Numbered from the stretch's first letter, positions 22,688-36,416 are shown. The stretch is 64,000 nt of DNA from Helicoverpa zea (GCF_022581195.2 NC_061469.1:4340001-4404000), one strand, 5' to 3'. The notes: generated by a model not told the origin, from the sequence alone. Translations and numbers: made by a program.

Positions 22688-22994
22688 ATGGAGTAGTGAA
22701 AGATGACCGGAGATCCCATAATGCAGGTAGGTCAGACGCCTTCTTCTAGGTCAAAAACGTACGGTGACGCATGACCAAAACGATTAGTTAAGAGTGAACT
22801 CACGAGGGGTTCGGGTTCTTTGCGATATCTGTCAACGATTTTTGGTAGTATAAAAAATAGTCGGATCCAAAGAAGGCGCATAAAGGTGGAAACAGTAACG
22901 TTCCTAGTCCCCCGCTCACTCACATTTTGGTGCGTTACTTTCTCTAGGAGATTTTCCGTTATGGCACCTCCGCTAGTCATTTGGTTCTCTATGA
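22688..22994. mobile_element. MITE copy 2 (GCGGAGGTGCCATAATG family)
   Basis: Left GGAGTAGTGAAAGATGACCG, right reversed AGAGAACCAAATGACTAGCG. It shares CATAATGCAGGTAGGTCAG, the region around CAACGATTTTTGGTAG, and GAGATTTTCCGTTATGGCAC with copy 1, about 700 bases away and in the same orientation. Confidence 0.7.
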
Positions 22995-22999
22995 ACATA

Positions 23000-23872
23000 A
23001 AACTATGTTATGCTGGTTCGTAACACCAATTTGGACCAGAAGGTAGTTCCAGTGGGTAGTTTCTCCTATATAAAGGTTTGGACATTTCTGGCAGCCGTTT
23101 CGGGAAATTTCTGTCTATTTCCTTACTTTCGATAGAATTTGGTAGTTTAAATGTTGAAGTAAGTCGAGTTCTTGATATAGTCGGATGAATTCTGAGAGGA
23201 AATATTTAATTTGGTATTTTTAAGTTAAAAATTACAATGTATTTTTAGTTTCATCGTGATCGTGGTGACTGGAAAATAATCATTATTTCACAGGAATCAC
23301 TTGAAAATCTACTTCCACGTTAAAGCTTGAATAAAAATAATCCTTCCGACAGTTAAGGTTCTGATAAAAAATGAAATTAAAGAACGGAAACTATGAAGCA
23401 TTAACTATATAATACATTGTCATCTCCTACGTACACAATGAGCTAAGTCTCCTATGAGTGTTGGTACCTACTCCCAAAATTGTAAAGTCAAAACAACTTT
23501 TTCAAACTGACGTCGGTCTCTCAGGCCGTTATAAGTCGTCTATTATTCTATTCCAACACGCTCACGTCGTTTGCGTCAAAGTTTACACAACACGTTTTTC
23601 TCATTATATTATAGGGTTAAAGCTACATAAATGTAACATTGTACCGTCTGTATTTGAGGCTTATTGTAGAAGCATTTACCTAATAATTATTTGATGACTA
23701 CTTGTTTACATAAGTTACGTACATACCACGTATATATAGGTCCTACGTATACGCTTGTATACTGGATAAGGTACTTAATATGACTCCTGTTTAGTCCATA
23801 TAGTGTTGCTCAGGCTCAGATTTAAATGTATAGTTTTCTATAATATTGTGTTGGCATAAATTGGGATGAAAA
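23000..23872. other. Anonymous sequence
   Basis: A stretch of short ORFs without motifs; no repeat recognised. Confidence 0.5.
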
Positions 23873-24058
23873 TCTATACTAATCTTATAAAGAGGAAAAC
23901 TTTGTTTGTTTGTTTGGTTGTAATGGATAAACTCAAAAACTACTGGACCGATTTTAAATATTCTTTCACCATTAGAAAGCTATATTATCTGCGAGTAATG
24001 CTGCGACGCGGGCAGTAGTTCCCACGGGACGCGGGTGAAACCGCGGGAAAACGGCTAG
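23873..24058 (+). mobile_element. Non-autonomous Helitron (TCTATACT family)
   Basis: Starts TCTATACTAATCTTATAAAG; contains AAAACTACTGGACCGATTTT; ends with hairpin CGCGGGTGAAACCGCGGG, then AAAACGGCTAG. The TC start, GC hairpin and CTAG end fit Helitron ends. It is preceded by A and followed by T. Confidence 0.75.
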
Positions 24059-24059
24059 T

Positions 24060-27000
24060 ATTGATATAAAATAATATTTTTACGGCTGATTATGTAGCAT
24101 GAGCACGTTAGTTTTTAATCTACGTAAAACTGATGATGTAACAGCAAGAATTTTAAGTACCCCTACTTTCATTCACAAAAAAAACAAATTTTCGCTTACT
24201 ACCGTACCAGATTCAAACTACAAAACATCGCCAACTACCCTCATTACTCAAAAATTAATAACAAAGTACATGAAATTTAGAATTTGACGGTAGGCACACA
24301 TAATTACGCAGTGCGACACTTAACCGCAAGCCCGCTAGCCCAGATGTGGTCAACCCCGGATTTAGGGACAGCGGGGACCAAACGACCCCGTATGACCCTT
24401 TATGTCATCTCACTAACCTATAATTTATTCTGATCGAAGATTATAGCGGATCATAAACTTGAGTAGTGTCATGGACATTGTGGGTGAAGGAAAGTATCGT
24501 GTTAGTCCTGATGTGACTTTGAGACTAAGGTATTAAGGCGATGAATGAAATCAATCAAAAAATGACTTTCTTCAAGAAGCAAGTGTCACCTAGGTGAGGT
24601 ATAAGGTATTTTGTTTGAGCTCAGCTTTAGAACGCAATGTCTGGATTTGAAACCCGATAGTGATAGGTTTTCACCGTCATCGATAAGTAATAGCTTGTTT
24701 GTTTGCATTTTCAGAAGAAATACAGACAAAGAATCAGTGAAAAGTAAGCCAAAATTCATCTTTAAAATAGCAGAGAAGCCACGAATGTTTAAGTACGTAG
24801 GTAACATGTAAATGTAAAATACTTTTACTGCCAGTGCACTAGAAGCTAACAGTCTGCAACATTTCTAAGCCAACACCCAAAGTACAATACCGATTTATCT
24901 ATTGTACAAGCCTTTCTGCATTCGAAGGATGCTTCTGATTCTCAACCCGTGCACTCACCACAACACCTCGTGTTCACTACGCCATTTTGAATTCACACTG
25001 CATTCAAAATTTAAATCTGTTTTATGGCGGCTCTTTGGAGTAGCTGACAAAAGATACTGGCACTTAGAAAAAGTGATGAGGTCACCTTTTTGGTGTTGTT
25101 TTCGATGCCGATAGATCGAATTAGTGTGGTTTGTGTAGCGAAACCTAACGACGATAATTGAGTACTGACAAAGTGTACATAACAAGAAATTCTTGAAACT
25201 ATCAGATGCAGCTTTATTGATTAGATATTTAAGCTGACATCACGTATATATGATGGCATATTATGTAATTTATTTATTAAAATTGTTACGAAGTGTTAAC
25301 TAAATAACGCTTTTTTGCAGTTAATAAATCGCACGCTTAATCATATAGTGACCGATTAGTGTTTCGGTCAAAGTTTAAATAAGTGTACCAAGAAGTTTAT
25401 TTTAACGCCTTCTTTCGGCCGATCACGGAATTTTTTCGATATCTATTTTCTAGGCGGAGTTAAACCCATATCTGTCCCTTTCACACTCAATCGTTTCGGA
25501 AAACTTTTTTACGAGACAGAGACAGATATCAGTTTATGACTCATTATCATAATAATAAGAACATACATTGAACAAAACACGGACTCATTTCAAAATATGT
25601 CACCAGTATCAAATCATACTTCATAGTATAAGGACCCATACCTTAAGAATGAATATTCTTTAGTTATGTATTAAATAAAACACGGACTCATTTCAAAATG
25701 TGTCACCAGTATTAAATCAATGTAACTATATATTTTATATTAAACTGACGCATCTTGAGGAACAATTTTTTTAACCGATTAATTTATAGTAAAAAAATCT
25801 ATATTTCTTTAAAATTATATTCAAATACAATAACTCACTTTATCAACTATCCCTATAATACATTATTTCATTATATAAAGTTATTTTCTATGAGTAATAA
25901 GCCATTTTGTAAGGTAAGTCAGGTTTGCTAAATCGTTTTTAGCGATTTCTTGAAAAACATCTTTTTTTAGTTATGGCAGTATATGATTAAGCTTGCGAAA
26001 TGACAAAGATTTTTGGTGTTAGACTGCTGCATGCCAGGTTGCTATATGTATGTATATTGTATTGAACAATAATTGTACCAGTCGCTCAACCAGTCGACAC
26101 GTCAGTTGAGTGGCAAGTCCATCATAATTGACACATAATTAAAACATCACGCACGAAATTAAAACGTTAATTTGTTACCTTTATTTTGGTACTCTTAATC
26201 GAAAATTTTACGACTAATTGTGTATTGTCATGCGTAATTAATTGCACAAATATTTCATTTTGTATCAATTGAAATTAAAGGTATAATTTTTAGTGCTGAA
26301 TTTAAAAAAACGACTTCGGTATTGTTAACAGCTGTTTGAGTTACTAAATGATTGAATTCAGTATCATGAATATTGAAGTGTACTTATAATAGGCCAATTA
26401 TATTTAAATTGCTAGAGAGCCAACAAATTGCCAATTGTCTGCAACATTTCAGCAATTATTAAGCATAGAATTACACTTTGAAATCATAGTCTGATGGCTC
26501 TTACCTTTCGGGCGCGATCCCCACTGATAGCGATGTGGATGAATATTTTGATACTTAGCTTTAATTTCTCCCCCCTTTTTTTGTAAATATGTAAATGTAA
26601 ACATAATTGTAAAATGAAAAAAAAAAATCTTACATAAACACATACATTAATGATAAAGATATCGCGTTTTGTTTTTAAAACAAAACATATCCTATCAATT
26701 TGATTTTCAAGCTTTCAACTTTAACAACAGAAGGGATTCAATTTGGATTTGACTATCTACATACGTATAGCTCCCAGGACTTTAAGGATCTATTCGGCCG
26801 GGACCCGAATTGGCCATTTTGAAGTGCCTTCTGTGATATGTAGGGCGGTTTAACGATTTCACACGCTCTCTGGGTCACCTGTGAAGCTTTGTAACTCTGC
26901 ATTTTGTGTTACTCTATACTTCGGTTATGATGTTGAAGATTCTTTTCTTGGCGTAACAATGGAAGTTGGCTTTGTCAGCAGTTTGTGACAAAGTATGGCT

Positions 27001-27386
27001 TATGTTATTTTGCTTGCATGTTGTTTTGATTTTGTGGTCATAGTGTGAGTAGGTTACCTTTTTTGGACTTAAAAATTCTGTTGATATCTTGTTGTTTCGG
27101 TGTAAGGTGTGTTCGGGTATCGAAATAAATACAATTCTTAGATGTTTTTTCCTAGATTTTACAGATGAAACTGCGAGATATAGTTAAGGGCAATAAAATA
27201 AATATGTTTGTATATTTAAACGACACTCTTGAAAAGTTGTCTGTAAGAGATCACTTTTAGCGATAAGACCGCCCATTGTGTCATCGACTTAATTTTTTTG
27301 TTTTGTTCTTGTTGATTTTTAATTGGTGTGCATAATAAATTATATATCTATCTATCTCTTACTAATGTTGTTTTATTTTGTTTCAG
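24060..27386. other. Anonymous sequence with one direct repeat
   Basis: No gene recognised. The 43-base direct repeat at 25574-25616 and 25677-25719 is listed separately. AT content is high throughout. Confidence 0.5.
25574..25719 (+). repeat. 43-base direct repeat pair
   Basis: AAAACACGGACTCATTTCAA and the following 23 bases (through TCACCAGTATYAAATCA) occur at 25574-25616 and 25677-25719 with two mismatches, separated by 60 unrelated bases. Confidence 0.9.
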
Positions 27387-27458
27387 GTAAATACGCAAGA
27401 TGTGAAAGTTTCACGCAATATCGATCACGCAGAACAAGATAAGAAAACTTTTAACTAG
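27387..27458 (+). CDS. Possible terminal exon (low confidence)
   Basis: The pyrimidine-rich acceptor TTTTATTTTGTTTCAG is followed by 23 open codons, VNTQDVKVSRNIDHAEQDKK and three more, then TAG. A second frame is open for 18 codons. No upstream exon or nearby poly(A) signal was found, so this may be chance. Confidence 0.2.
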   Translation, partial: VNTQDVKVSRNIDHAEQDKKTFN

Positions 27459-29736
27459 TTATCAGCCACTTTCAGGAGCAAAGTTCAGTAATGTGATCAA
27501 AGTTTGCAATTATTAGAAGAATATCATTATTTTTTGGTTATTAGACAGAATTTGAAAATGAGGATTCGATCTACGTACTTATTGTTTGTTTTGAATAATG
27601 TACAAGAGAAGCTAGGCTAAACAAACTTAACATTTTCTGCGGGAAATTCAATCACTCATAGTTAAAGAGAGGTTTTATTCATTAAAAAAATATATATACA
27701 TATATATGCCTAACATTTTGTTAAATTCCTACGCTGTGCCACAAAAAGTAACAAATCTGTGGATGTGCCATAACTTGAGGAGTATTGAAGACACACTTAA
27801 AAACAATTCCTTGATTTTCACCCTCGTTCGCAGCAAATGTCTTAAAATGGCAACATCAAAATCAAAGTCAGTGCTGATCTAAGCAGATTGCTCGGTGGAT
27901 CTCTAAAATGCTTTAAAAAGAGTATCTTTGAGAGTCAACAAAAGACAGCTATGACATTCGCCTTCAATTCATTTCTGCATTTTCACAATCAAGATTCGTT
28001 ATCAATTCTTATTTAAAGTAGTTCTATATTTCAAGAGGTCTGATTGTGGTGGACGATTCTCTTTGAAGCGTCCTCAAATATTGGATTTCAGTGTAAATTG
28101 ATTTTTATTATAAGGAAAACTTATTGAAGAACTCATAGTAATCAGTTTTTCATTCACCCGTATCTGAGTTCATTTAAAAATATACCTATATCCGTATACA
28201 CCATAAATGTATCAAAAAGTATTACAAAATAATTTTCCTAGCCCACCATTCCACTCGAAATCCAAACACCATTATTGTCCCATCAACATTTTTGAAACAC
28301 TTCTACTTAATGAGATAAGAACGGAAACTTGCAGATATTTATTTTTTTCTCCCCTAACGAAAAAACAAAGAAAAGGGAACCAGTAATTTATTTTTGACCT
28401 TTAGTGGTCCGCAAACGTGCTTCAGTAGCACATGTGTTTAGACAAAGGCACTATTTAGAGGGCAGACAGAAAACTATCTAAGTCTGGTATTCTTGTAAAT
28501 AGTTCTTACTTAGTTTAGCTGAAATGAATGTGATTGGGATCTAGGGTCTTCAAAAAGTATTTCAATGCGAGAAAGATTAGGCTATCTTTCAGCATTTATT
28601 GTGGTCGAAAGTTGGCACCAACTCCACTCTTTGATACCTAAAAATGGTTTCTACGGAACCGTGAGGACAAAAAGTTTGGTGAGAGCTATTACAATCTTTC
28701 CTGAATGGCTAACCGTATACTGGGAAATGGAAAATAAATAATTAACAGTACCACGGGTTGCAAGAATCTTGAATTAATTAACAGAATAAAAGCAAAATGT
28801 TCGCTTTGTTTGTCCCGGAAGAGATCTTCGTAGATATTGACAATGTCAATTATTTTTCATAAACTGGATCTCAATAGAACTGGATTTTTGTAGTTACGTA
28901 ATAATTTTCTGTGTATTCTGACCGGTAAATACATATTGTGTAATTTCATTTGGAGGCTGTGAAAACAACGATATTTTTAACGAGAGTTATACTAAAATTG
29001 TTTTTGTTCTCAATCACAGTAAAATAATGAAACCACCACCACCTCTTTTTAAAAGGTAGGTAATCCTGCCAGCCTCTTGAGTACACTCCCGGTGGGCAAC
29101 GATGAGAAGTTTTTTGATGCCACGTAATAAACATTTTTAGTTGTATATGTATATAAATAAGTTTATTTTTAGGTCATGTAATACATAGTATTACAGTTAA
29201 TAAATAAATTATTTTTACTCTTTAAATTCAATAACAAGTTGTTGACAAACAAACAAACAAACAACTTAAAGGATGCCCATAGATTTGTGACTCACTAAGT
29301 CGACTTAAAGGTCCTTATTGTCAGCTGAGACCGTAAAGCTGGTAAATGGTCGAAGTTTTAATATGTATCACTTATAATATTGACCCTAATCTCTATTGGT
29401 GGAGTTCGGAACTAGGTGATTAGTAGAATCTAAAGTGTTTAGAACTGTTCTGTTTATTTAGGGCAGTGTTTGATGTGTTGTGTATTGATTTATGAGCTAA
29501 ATTCGCGATTGGGGTTATATAGAAATATTACTAATATTACAAATGGTTGTACCTACATGTACGTGAATCTATGTAAATTAAAACAAGTTTGATTAGTTGT
29601 TGAAAATATTGTACTAGAAGTAATATACTGCTGGAGAACGGTTACGGAATAGACATTAATTATATTTTGATTGACAATGTTCTCGTAATCTTAGAGACCT
29701 ATTGCCTATATTGACATTGTTTACATCGTAATCTGC
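27459..29736. other. Anonymous sequence
   Basis: Nothing recognised beyond a short run of AAAC units near 29250. Confidence 0.5.
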
Positions 29737-29855
29737 CTAGCCTTTTCTCAACCACGTTGGTTTCGGCTCCCAGTCTAAGCAGCTGAGTACCAGTGTTTTA
29801 CAAAGAGCGACTGCCTATCTGACTTCCTCAACCCAGTTACCCGGGCCACCCAATT
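29737..29855 (-). mobile_element. SINE (family 1) fragment
   Basis: GCCTTTTCTCAACCACGTTG, CTCCCAGTCTAAGCAGCTGA, GACTGCCTATCTGACTTCCT and CAACCCAGTTACCCGGGC: the reverse of the SINE 3' half. Confidence 0.8.
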
Positions 29856-30124
29856 GTCATTGCCTAGAGGTATAATGGGTATAGTAATAAAGACCAAGGA
29901 GAATATTTTACGTCAACGTCATTCTTTCCAAAAATATGAAGTTGATAACATACCAATTGGATTGTATGTAGAGGTACAAAAAGTTCTGCATAAAATACAT
30001 CAACGTACACAGACTGAAAGTTCTCGCGTCAACACTGATATTGTTAGCGGCAAAACAATTTGTATTCTATAGGAAGGACGTGATGTGAATCGTCATGCAA
30101 TGTTGTGCTTTGTTGCTGTGTACT

Positions 30125-30190
30125 GTAGGGTGGCCATATTCCTGTCTGGACTGCGGGATTGTCCGAAAGAGTTACTGCGGTACACAGGTG
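30125..30190 (+). mobile_element. LINE 3' UTR fragment, diverged
   Basis: CCTGTCTGGACTGCGGGATT, GTCCGAAAGAGTTACTGCGG parallel the 21462-21535 sequence. About 65 bases remain. Confidence 0.4.
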
Positions 30191-30954
30191 CTCTAGGTGT
30201 AACAAATAGGTGGGTTTTAGACGGGAAAAGTGTGATGCTAGGTAAAATGGCTAAGCCATATGAATTTTAACATCGAAAATCGAACCTAATTGTGATATTT
30301 CATGTTTGATAATAATGAGGTAATAACAGCCAGCACACAAAAAAAGATATGATTGTAGGAATTGTTGATCTTAATTTTCATAATCAATCAATCATAATCA
30401 TTTATTTATTTGTTAACATAGGTAAAGAAAGTTAGAATATCAAATATTTGGATTATTTACTAACCAATAAAGCCAATAAAGCTTTCATATCTTCTGTATT
30501 AAACTTGCTAAGGTTTGTAAATTTTAACCTTAATAAACGGAATTTGCTAATAAAGTACAGATATTATTATATTCCAGATTATAATTGACAGTTATCTACT
30601 GCTCAGAAGATCAATAACATTATACACAACCCTTGAATCCCAACTTTTTGTTCCAATATTGTGGTATCTGTACACGTAAAGCTACGATCATAATGGCGTA
30701 TGCTTCAAAAATCTAATCTTAAAAGTTACGGGTCTCCTTATAAACTGTTAATAAGGACATTAAAGTAATTCATCTCCCGAGCTTTATCCCAATTTTAGGT
30801 GTCTGTTTCGTAGGTATCTTTATTTTTTTTGTTGTTGTTGAAGAATGAGCTCTTATAATGAAATCTTCATTTAGAGTAAAAAATACGTGAACAGATTCAA
30901 TGAAGATACCAACTGTTGCAAACTTATTCCCAAAAAATCATCACGCTATTATAA

Positions 30955-31191
30955 TAAAAGCGACAAATTAATTGCGTGTTACGGCTCAACGGATTTTTAT
31001 GAAACTTGGAAATAGTGTAGCTAAAATATTAGTATATTACGAAGGCGGAAGTTTATAATTGTGTTTAGGTATGTGTGTAAATTCTTCAATCGCAAACGTC
31101 TGAACGGATTTTTATGAAACTTTTGGTATTTTTATCTGGGTCCAGCTGATGATTCCCTCAGGGAGCGAGTAAAACCGCTGGCAAAATCTAG
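30955..31191 (+). mobile_element. Degraded Helitron-like element
   Basis: Two copies of AACGGATTTTTATGAAACTT, then CTGGGTCCAGCTGATGATTC, GAGCGAGTAAAACCGCTGG and CTAG at 31188-31191. The 3' end keeps a weak hairpin. Possibly two merged copies. Confidence 0.5.
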
Positions 31192-32121
31192 TTATCTTAT
31201 AAAAAGTATATTATAAATACCCCGTAAACAAGCCCTAAGGGTTTATCTCGGGTTCGTTCCTCATACGCTGGTTGACCTACATATCCCAGATTTTTCTTAT
31301 ATACCGTCTGACAGATAAGTTCAAAGCGATTACGTCTCTACATTTCGATATCGATACAATATGAGTTTCGATTTGATGTTGTGGCTGTTTTTTTTATCGA
31401 TAATAGTAGTTATCTTTGTGGGGTGGGTTGGATTTATCGGGTTTTCCGAAGGTTATTGGTAATGTTGTAGTAGCTATGTTAGATTTCCTAGGGTATGATA
31501 TGGGTAAATAAATTGCTTGGTTTACTGAGTCGCCTTCTTATATAGGTACGCATACTACCTATATGTACCAGAAATATATAGGTATAATCGTGTTTAATAG
31601 TATTTACTTAATGGTGATTTTATTTTGTTCCAGCTAGATGGTTTTGCTAAGTTGATTTTATTGAATTTAGTCTGTAAAACCCACCTTTGGTAATTTTTGA
31701 AGCATCTGTGTCTCTTTCGAAGAATCCTGCTGCTTGGCAAGGCAATATTCAGGCTAGCTTTTTAAGCAATGGTGTGATAATTGGATTTGCTGACACACTT
31801 AGGTAAAACTTTTGACTATGAAGTAATTTGGGGCCTAGTTACCAGAACTTCAGATTGTATTACTAAAATAGAATACCTAAGAGAGAATATAATTGGATTA
31901 TATCGGTCTACCGCCCACGTCGTTTCTATTTTCGTAACATTTCTTTATTCAGAGTTTATGAAGTTGTTTAAGCAGTGTTGGTATAGGCCGAGAACATTAG
32001 TTTTCTCGAGTTTGTTTTCCGACCCAAAAAGTAATAAAACTTATGAAAATGTTTTATATTTTCGCACTCTTTTGTAAAAATATTAAGTGATCAATGAAGT
32101 CTGTTTAATTTTTATATACAA
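31192..32121. other. Anonymous sequence
   Basis: One 98-codon ORF at 31781-32077 (+) lacks motifs and a recognisable start context; otherwise nothing. Confidence 0.45.
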
Positions 32122-32293
32122 CTAGCTTCTGCCAGTGGAAACCTCTGCACGAACCCGGATAAAAAGTAGCCTATAGCCTTCCTCGATAAATGGGCTATCT
32201 AACACTGAAAGAATTTTTCAAATCGGACCAGTAGTTCCTGAGATTAGCGCGTTCAAACAAACAAACTCTTCAGCTTTATAATATTAGTATAGA
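32122..32293 (-). mobile_element. Non-autonomous Helitron (TCTATACT family)
   Basis: Complete, reversed: CTAGCTTCTGCCAGTGG at the 3' end, ATAAAAAGTAGCCTATAGCC, GAACTACTGGTCCGATT complement, and TCTATACTAATATTATAAAG at the 5' end. Confidence 0.78.
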
Positions 32294-33723
32294 TTAAGAT
32301 AATCATGTTTGAACGATCTTCGGAAAGGGGCGCTAAAATTAGAATGAAAAATAAAGATCCATAAATAAATAAAATCATAGAAAAAGGTTTGTTCCTATTA
32401 TTATCACTGACGTCAACGGTGATTTAGTATTGAAACTCAGAATTGCATAAAAAAAATACGACGAATTTTCAAGTACTTTTTTCAATAAAACTGTTTGTTT
32501 GTTAGTGAATGTCAGATTTTGTTGACATTCTTTCTTTAAATAATTATACATGTTGCTATCATTTTTTATCAGATAGCGAGTTAACAAAGCTTTGATAAAT
32601 GTAGTGTATCCATATAGTACGAAACCTTCACATGTAACAAAAAAGACAGGTAATCTTTTAATGAAAAAAACAAAAATATCCTGTATTCAAATAGAATACC
32701 AAATTAATCTATTAGGTACCTAAAGATAGTACTTATCATTTTTTCAATAAAACCCGTAAAGATAGAAAAGTAAATGCTCAGGAGATTTCGCAGTCAAAAG
32801 AAAAAGTTAAATAAGTCGTTTTGATACGAAAACGGAGAATGATAAATGAGTGAAATCCAACTTACCTTACTTCTGAAGTTCACAAAGCCGCTTAGTGAGT
32901 AATTATTAGATTAAAATAGAATGAATTAACGGACGGCTACCTTACCTTGCACCTCGTTTGTTACGGCACAGTTTTAATTAAACCAGATTCAAAATTTATA
33001 AAACATTGGATTTACAATGCTGGTTTAAGACGAAAGCCTGTTATAAATAGCATTTTCGTTCGTTACAATTGGGGTCAATGCTCTACTAGGATCTGTTAAG
33101 GAAGGGAAGATGAACGGAAGAGTGATCGCGTTCCGGGAATGCAAAAGGAATGATGGTATAGGTAACAGTTAACGTGACTTTCTCCATATCTGAACATATA
33201 ATTTGATATCCTGGTGACATATACTTACCTTTGTCATCTCTCCTCTTTACACGCCTATATAGCCTAGTATCTTTTCTGTTACTGAAGCCACTTTGAAACT
33301 TTTTTCCTATTATATTAAAGAATCCCAAGAGTCATGTAGGTGTGGGTTTCTAACAGTATTAGTATTTAGAACATTGATTTCAAGAACATGTTTGGTATTA
33401 ACTGAACATGAAACTAGCCCCGGGCTAGTCCTAATTGAACAACTCATGTATTTGAGTAGCTACAGTAACAAGACAAAACACAATATTTGATTAGAAAAAA
33501 AATACAAGATAATTTCTAAGAAACCAAAGTATCCCTAAAATGTCGTTGTATATTATTTTCGCTTAACTGCTGTTAAACAAAGCTACATAGACTATTTTGA
33601 CAGTTTGAGAAAGATTATAAGAGTGTGCATAATTAGTTTTACATATATTATTGCCTTGAATTTTACATACCCTACTTATAAGGTCCTGAATATAAAAGAA
33701 GTTGATAAGTTCAGGCTGTTAAC
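32294..33723. other. Anonymous sequence
   Basis: No recognised feature. Confidence 0.5.
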
Positions 33724-34080
33724 TGCCTCGTTGGTCTAGTGGTCGCAAGCGCGGCTGCTGTTCCCGAGGTCTCGGGTTCGATTCCCGAGTCGGGCCGAAA
33801 TCGCTTTGTGGGTTTTCTTGAACTTTCACAAAGCAGCCCGTAGTCTGGAAGTTGGTGATTGATTCACCCGTGCATCGGAGAGCACGTAAATATCGGTCCT
33901 GCGCCTGATCTCTTTCCGGTCGTGTCGGATTGCCGTCCCATCGGGCTATGAGAGTGAAGGAATAGGGAGTGCACTTGTGTCTGCCCAAATGCTCGTGCAC
34001 TATAATATGTCCTGCGCAGCTGGCTGATCTCCTTAAATGAGAACAGCCGCCGTGGCCGAAATCGGCCGTGGACGCCATTA
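33724..34080 (+). mobile_element. SINE (family 2), complete, tRNA-headed
   Basis: The head TGCCTCGTTGGTCTAGTGGT has a pol III A box (TGGTCTAGTGG), and GGGTTCGATTCCCGAG supplies the B box. The body includes CACAAAGCAGCCCGTAGTCT, GGTGATTGATTCACCCGTGC and CCCATCGGGCTATGAGAG, ending in a GGCCGAAATCGGCC hairpin. The match to a reversed copy at 39040-39390 fixes both ends. Confidence 0.88.
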
Positions 34081-34834
34081 TAAAAGAAACTTTGTGGGAT
34101 ACAAATTTTCAGAAACACAATCACAGATATTTTATCTTACACATATGTATGTATTATTTTATCTTATCTTACACATATCTATGTATTTTTTCAGTTACCT
34201 TCACTTAATAAAATTCTCTTCCTTGTTTATACAAGGTGTTGATTTGCATTCGTGCCATAGTTCAGGAGGAGGACATACAATACGTAAATAATCGATTGGA
34301 ATTACAGTAGATGGGAAATAACTAATATGCACTGCTTTTTTTGTCATTGTAATGTCATGGTATTTCCGAAGTAATCCAATTTTATGAATGAAATTTATGA
34401 GTGATCGTTGCGTATGCTTTGTGTTTGCGTTTGTGTGAGGGTGCAGCACGGTTTTAACGCCAGTAACATACGCGCCAAGTTTAAATAAGGCTAGATGACA
34501 TTTACGGAATTCCGAAAAAAAATTAAAGAAAAAAATTTACGTACCAATTTTTTTATTGATTTGGGTCGAGAATCATTAGCATAATTACCTCCTTGAATAT
34601 GGCACGGATGCAAATCAACAGCTTGTATTAATAGCAGTCACATTTTTCTAAGAAGGTATATTACCACAATTATGTTGAAAGGGAAAACCCACGTAAATTA
34701 CTCTAGCAGAAAATTAATTACACGGTAAAAATATATGGTCCCATGAGACTGATATTCTTCACCCAATATTAAGGTTGCTTTACGTAAGAAAGTTTAATTT
34801 GCCATCGAAACTTCGAGAAAAAATGTATCAGAAA
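34081..34834. other. Anonymous sequence
   Basis: Tandem ATCTTACACATATNTATGTAT units near 34130-34190; otherwise nothing. Confidence 0.5.
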
Positions 34835-36416
34835 TCTGAGGGCACGGCAGTGCCCCAGCCAAGACTCGAGCAAAGCGGGCACGGCCGTACCATCTTTTCT
34901 CGAAGCGTTTCGCGGCTATTTCAGCTCCCTGTATCTTCCATGTGAACAAAGCTAGGAGTTTAGGTTTTCGATGACCAAGAGTAAGTATTAGAACAAGCTC
35001 AGTCTCAAAATTACAAGACATTTGAATAAATAGTTTACGAGTTATGAGCGATCAAAGTTACACCATTTTGTCACTGACTCACTCACTGACCGATCATCAA
35101 AAGTCTAAGGTACTTCTAGCAAACTTAGAACCTTCAAATTTGGCACCCAGATAGGTTATTAGCTACACATAAAGGGAAAATTATAAAAAACTTAAAACTT
35201 AATAAAAAAATAGGAAACAAATTTATATTTGCGGTTTTTCAAGAACATTGTGTATGAATCTTGACTGCATTGATAACTTTGTTATTTATTTATGTACAAA
35301 ATGTTACTATTTGTCTTATTGTTACGTAGTGGTATATTGTTATTATGTATTAAATATACAACATATGAATAAAAAAGCTAGGTTTAAATGAAATGAATAA
35401 TGATAAAATCTTTCATATTAATGCAGTGCGATAAACACTGCATGCTCGCTCGATAGATGGCGTTGTCCTGGTCTAAATCGCGCTATGGTTTCGTTACATA
35501 GCTTAGTATAAGTAGTACTTAAAAAAATCAAATAATTTGATGTGATAGCGTCATCTACCTCTGAAATAAATCTCTTTTATTCTAAAAGATATTCGATTAA
35601 AAAAATCGACAATTTCGAAATTTTTTAGGTTAAAAAAAATATTGTTTACGTGCTACTTTAGGTGTACATATTTAGTTTGTTATATATTTAGTTAGTTGCA
35701 TGTAAGTTAATTTAATTTTCTATATACTTAGAGAAGAAAGAGACCTACAAAAAATAAATTAGATCCCACCAAAAACATTAAATGTAAAAAAAAGCCAATC
35801 CTCTACGCAATTCCTCCACCGTAAAAAGTTTTGAGATCGCAGAAGCCAAGTCCTGTTCTACTTTATTTGTAATAATAAATCAATATTTTGTGACTATATC
35901 AATAGTTTTGTTCACATTACAATAATACTGTCTTGGCCATGAGCACAAGTTAAAAGTCGCTCCTTGTAATAATGTGTAAATACCATTGAATTGATAAATT
36001 CTATATGGACATGATTTTACGACTGGACTGATTATGGACTGATTGGAATTTGAGATCACCATGGACTAAACATGCGCCATAGTACATGTGCAGTTCATTG
36101 ATGTTGGATGATACTGACTGTCGGTCATTTAGTAACAATTGAATAAACTAAAAGTATTTAATTCTGTGATATTAAACTTCATGTTTGACTTTCACCTCTC
36201 CAAGATATGCTGTATTATATTTGTAGTTTATTGTGCTCATGGCCAAGTCAATATTATTGTAAAGTGAACGAAACTATTGATATAGTCACAAAATATTGAT
36301 TTATTATTACAAATAAAGTAGAACAGGACTTGGCTTCTGCGATCTCAAAACTTTTTACGGTGGAGGAATTGCGTAGAGGATTGGCTTTTTTTTACATTTA
36401 ATGTTTTTGGTGGGAT
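34835..36416 (+). mobile_element. Foldback element, copy A
   Basis: The 5' end TCTGAG leads into GGGCAC-GGCA-GTGCCC (34840-34855), a spacer with GCCAAGACTCGAGC, then GGGCAC again (34877-34882) and GGCCGT. The body contains CAGCTCCCTGTA, a CACTGACTCACTCACTGAC tract and AATTTGGCACCCAGATAGG. The 3' third is an inverted repeat: arms 35763-35948 and 36231-36416 (186 bases each, only a handful of mismatches) ending ATCCCACC and GGTGGGAT around a 282-base loop. Layout is shared with copies B and C. No coding capacity. Confidence 0.8.

Noticed and set aside
29854..30072. 72-codon plus-strand ORF
   Set aside because: It begins inside the flank of a SINE fragment, has no motif, and ends near another repeat fragment.
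33724..33800. Possible tRNA gene
   Set aside because: Pol III A and B boxes are present, but the sequence continues into a 357-base SINE body that has a second full copy at 39 kb; the acceptor stem does not close.
34840..34890. Self-cleaving ribozyme at the foldback 5' end
   Set aside because: I looked for hammerhead (CUGANGA, GAAA), twister and HDV-like core features and did not find a convincing match; the covarying hairpin is reported without assigning a ribozyme class.
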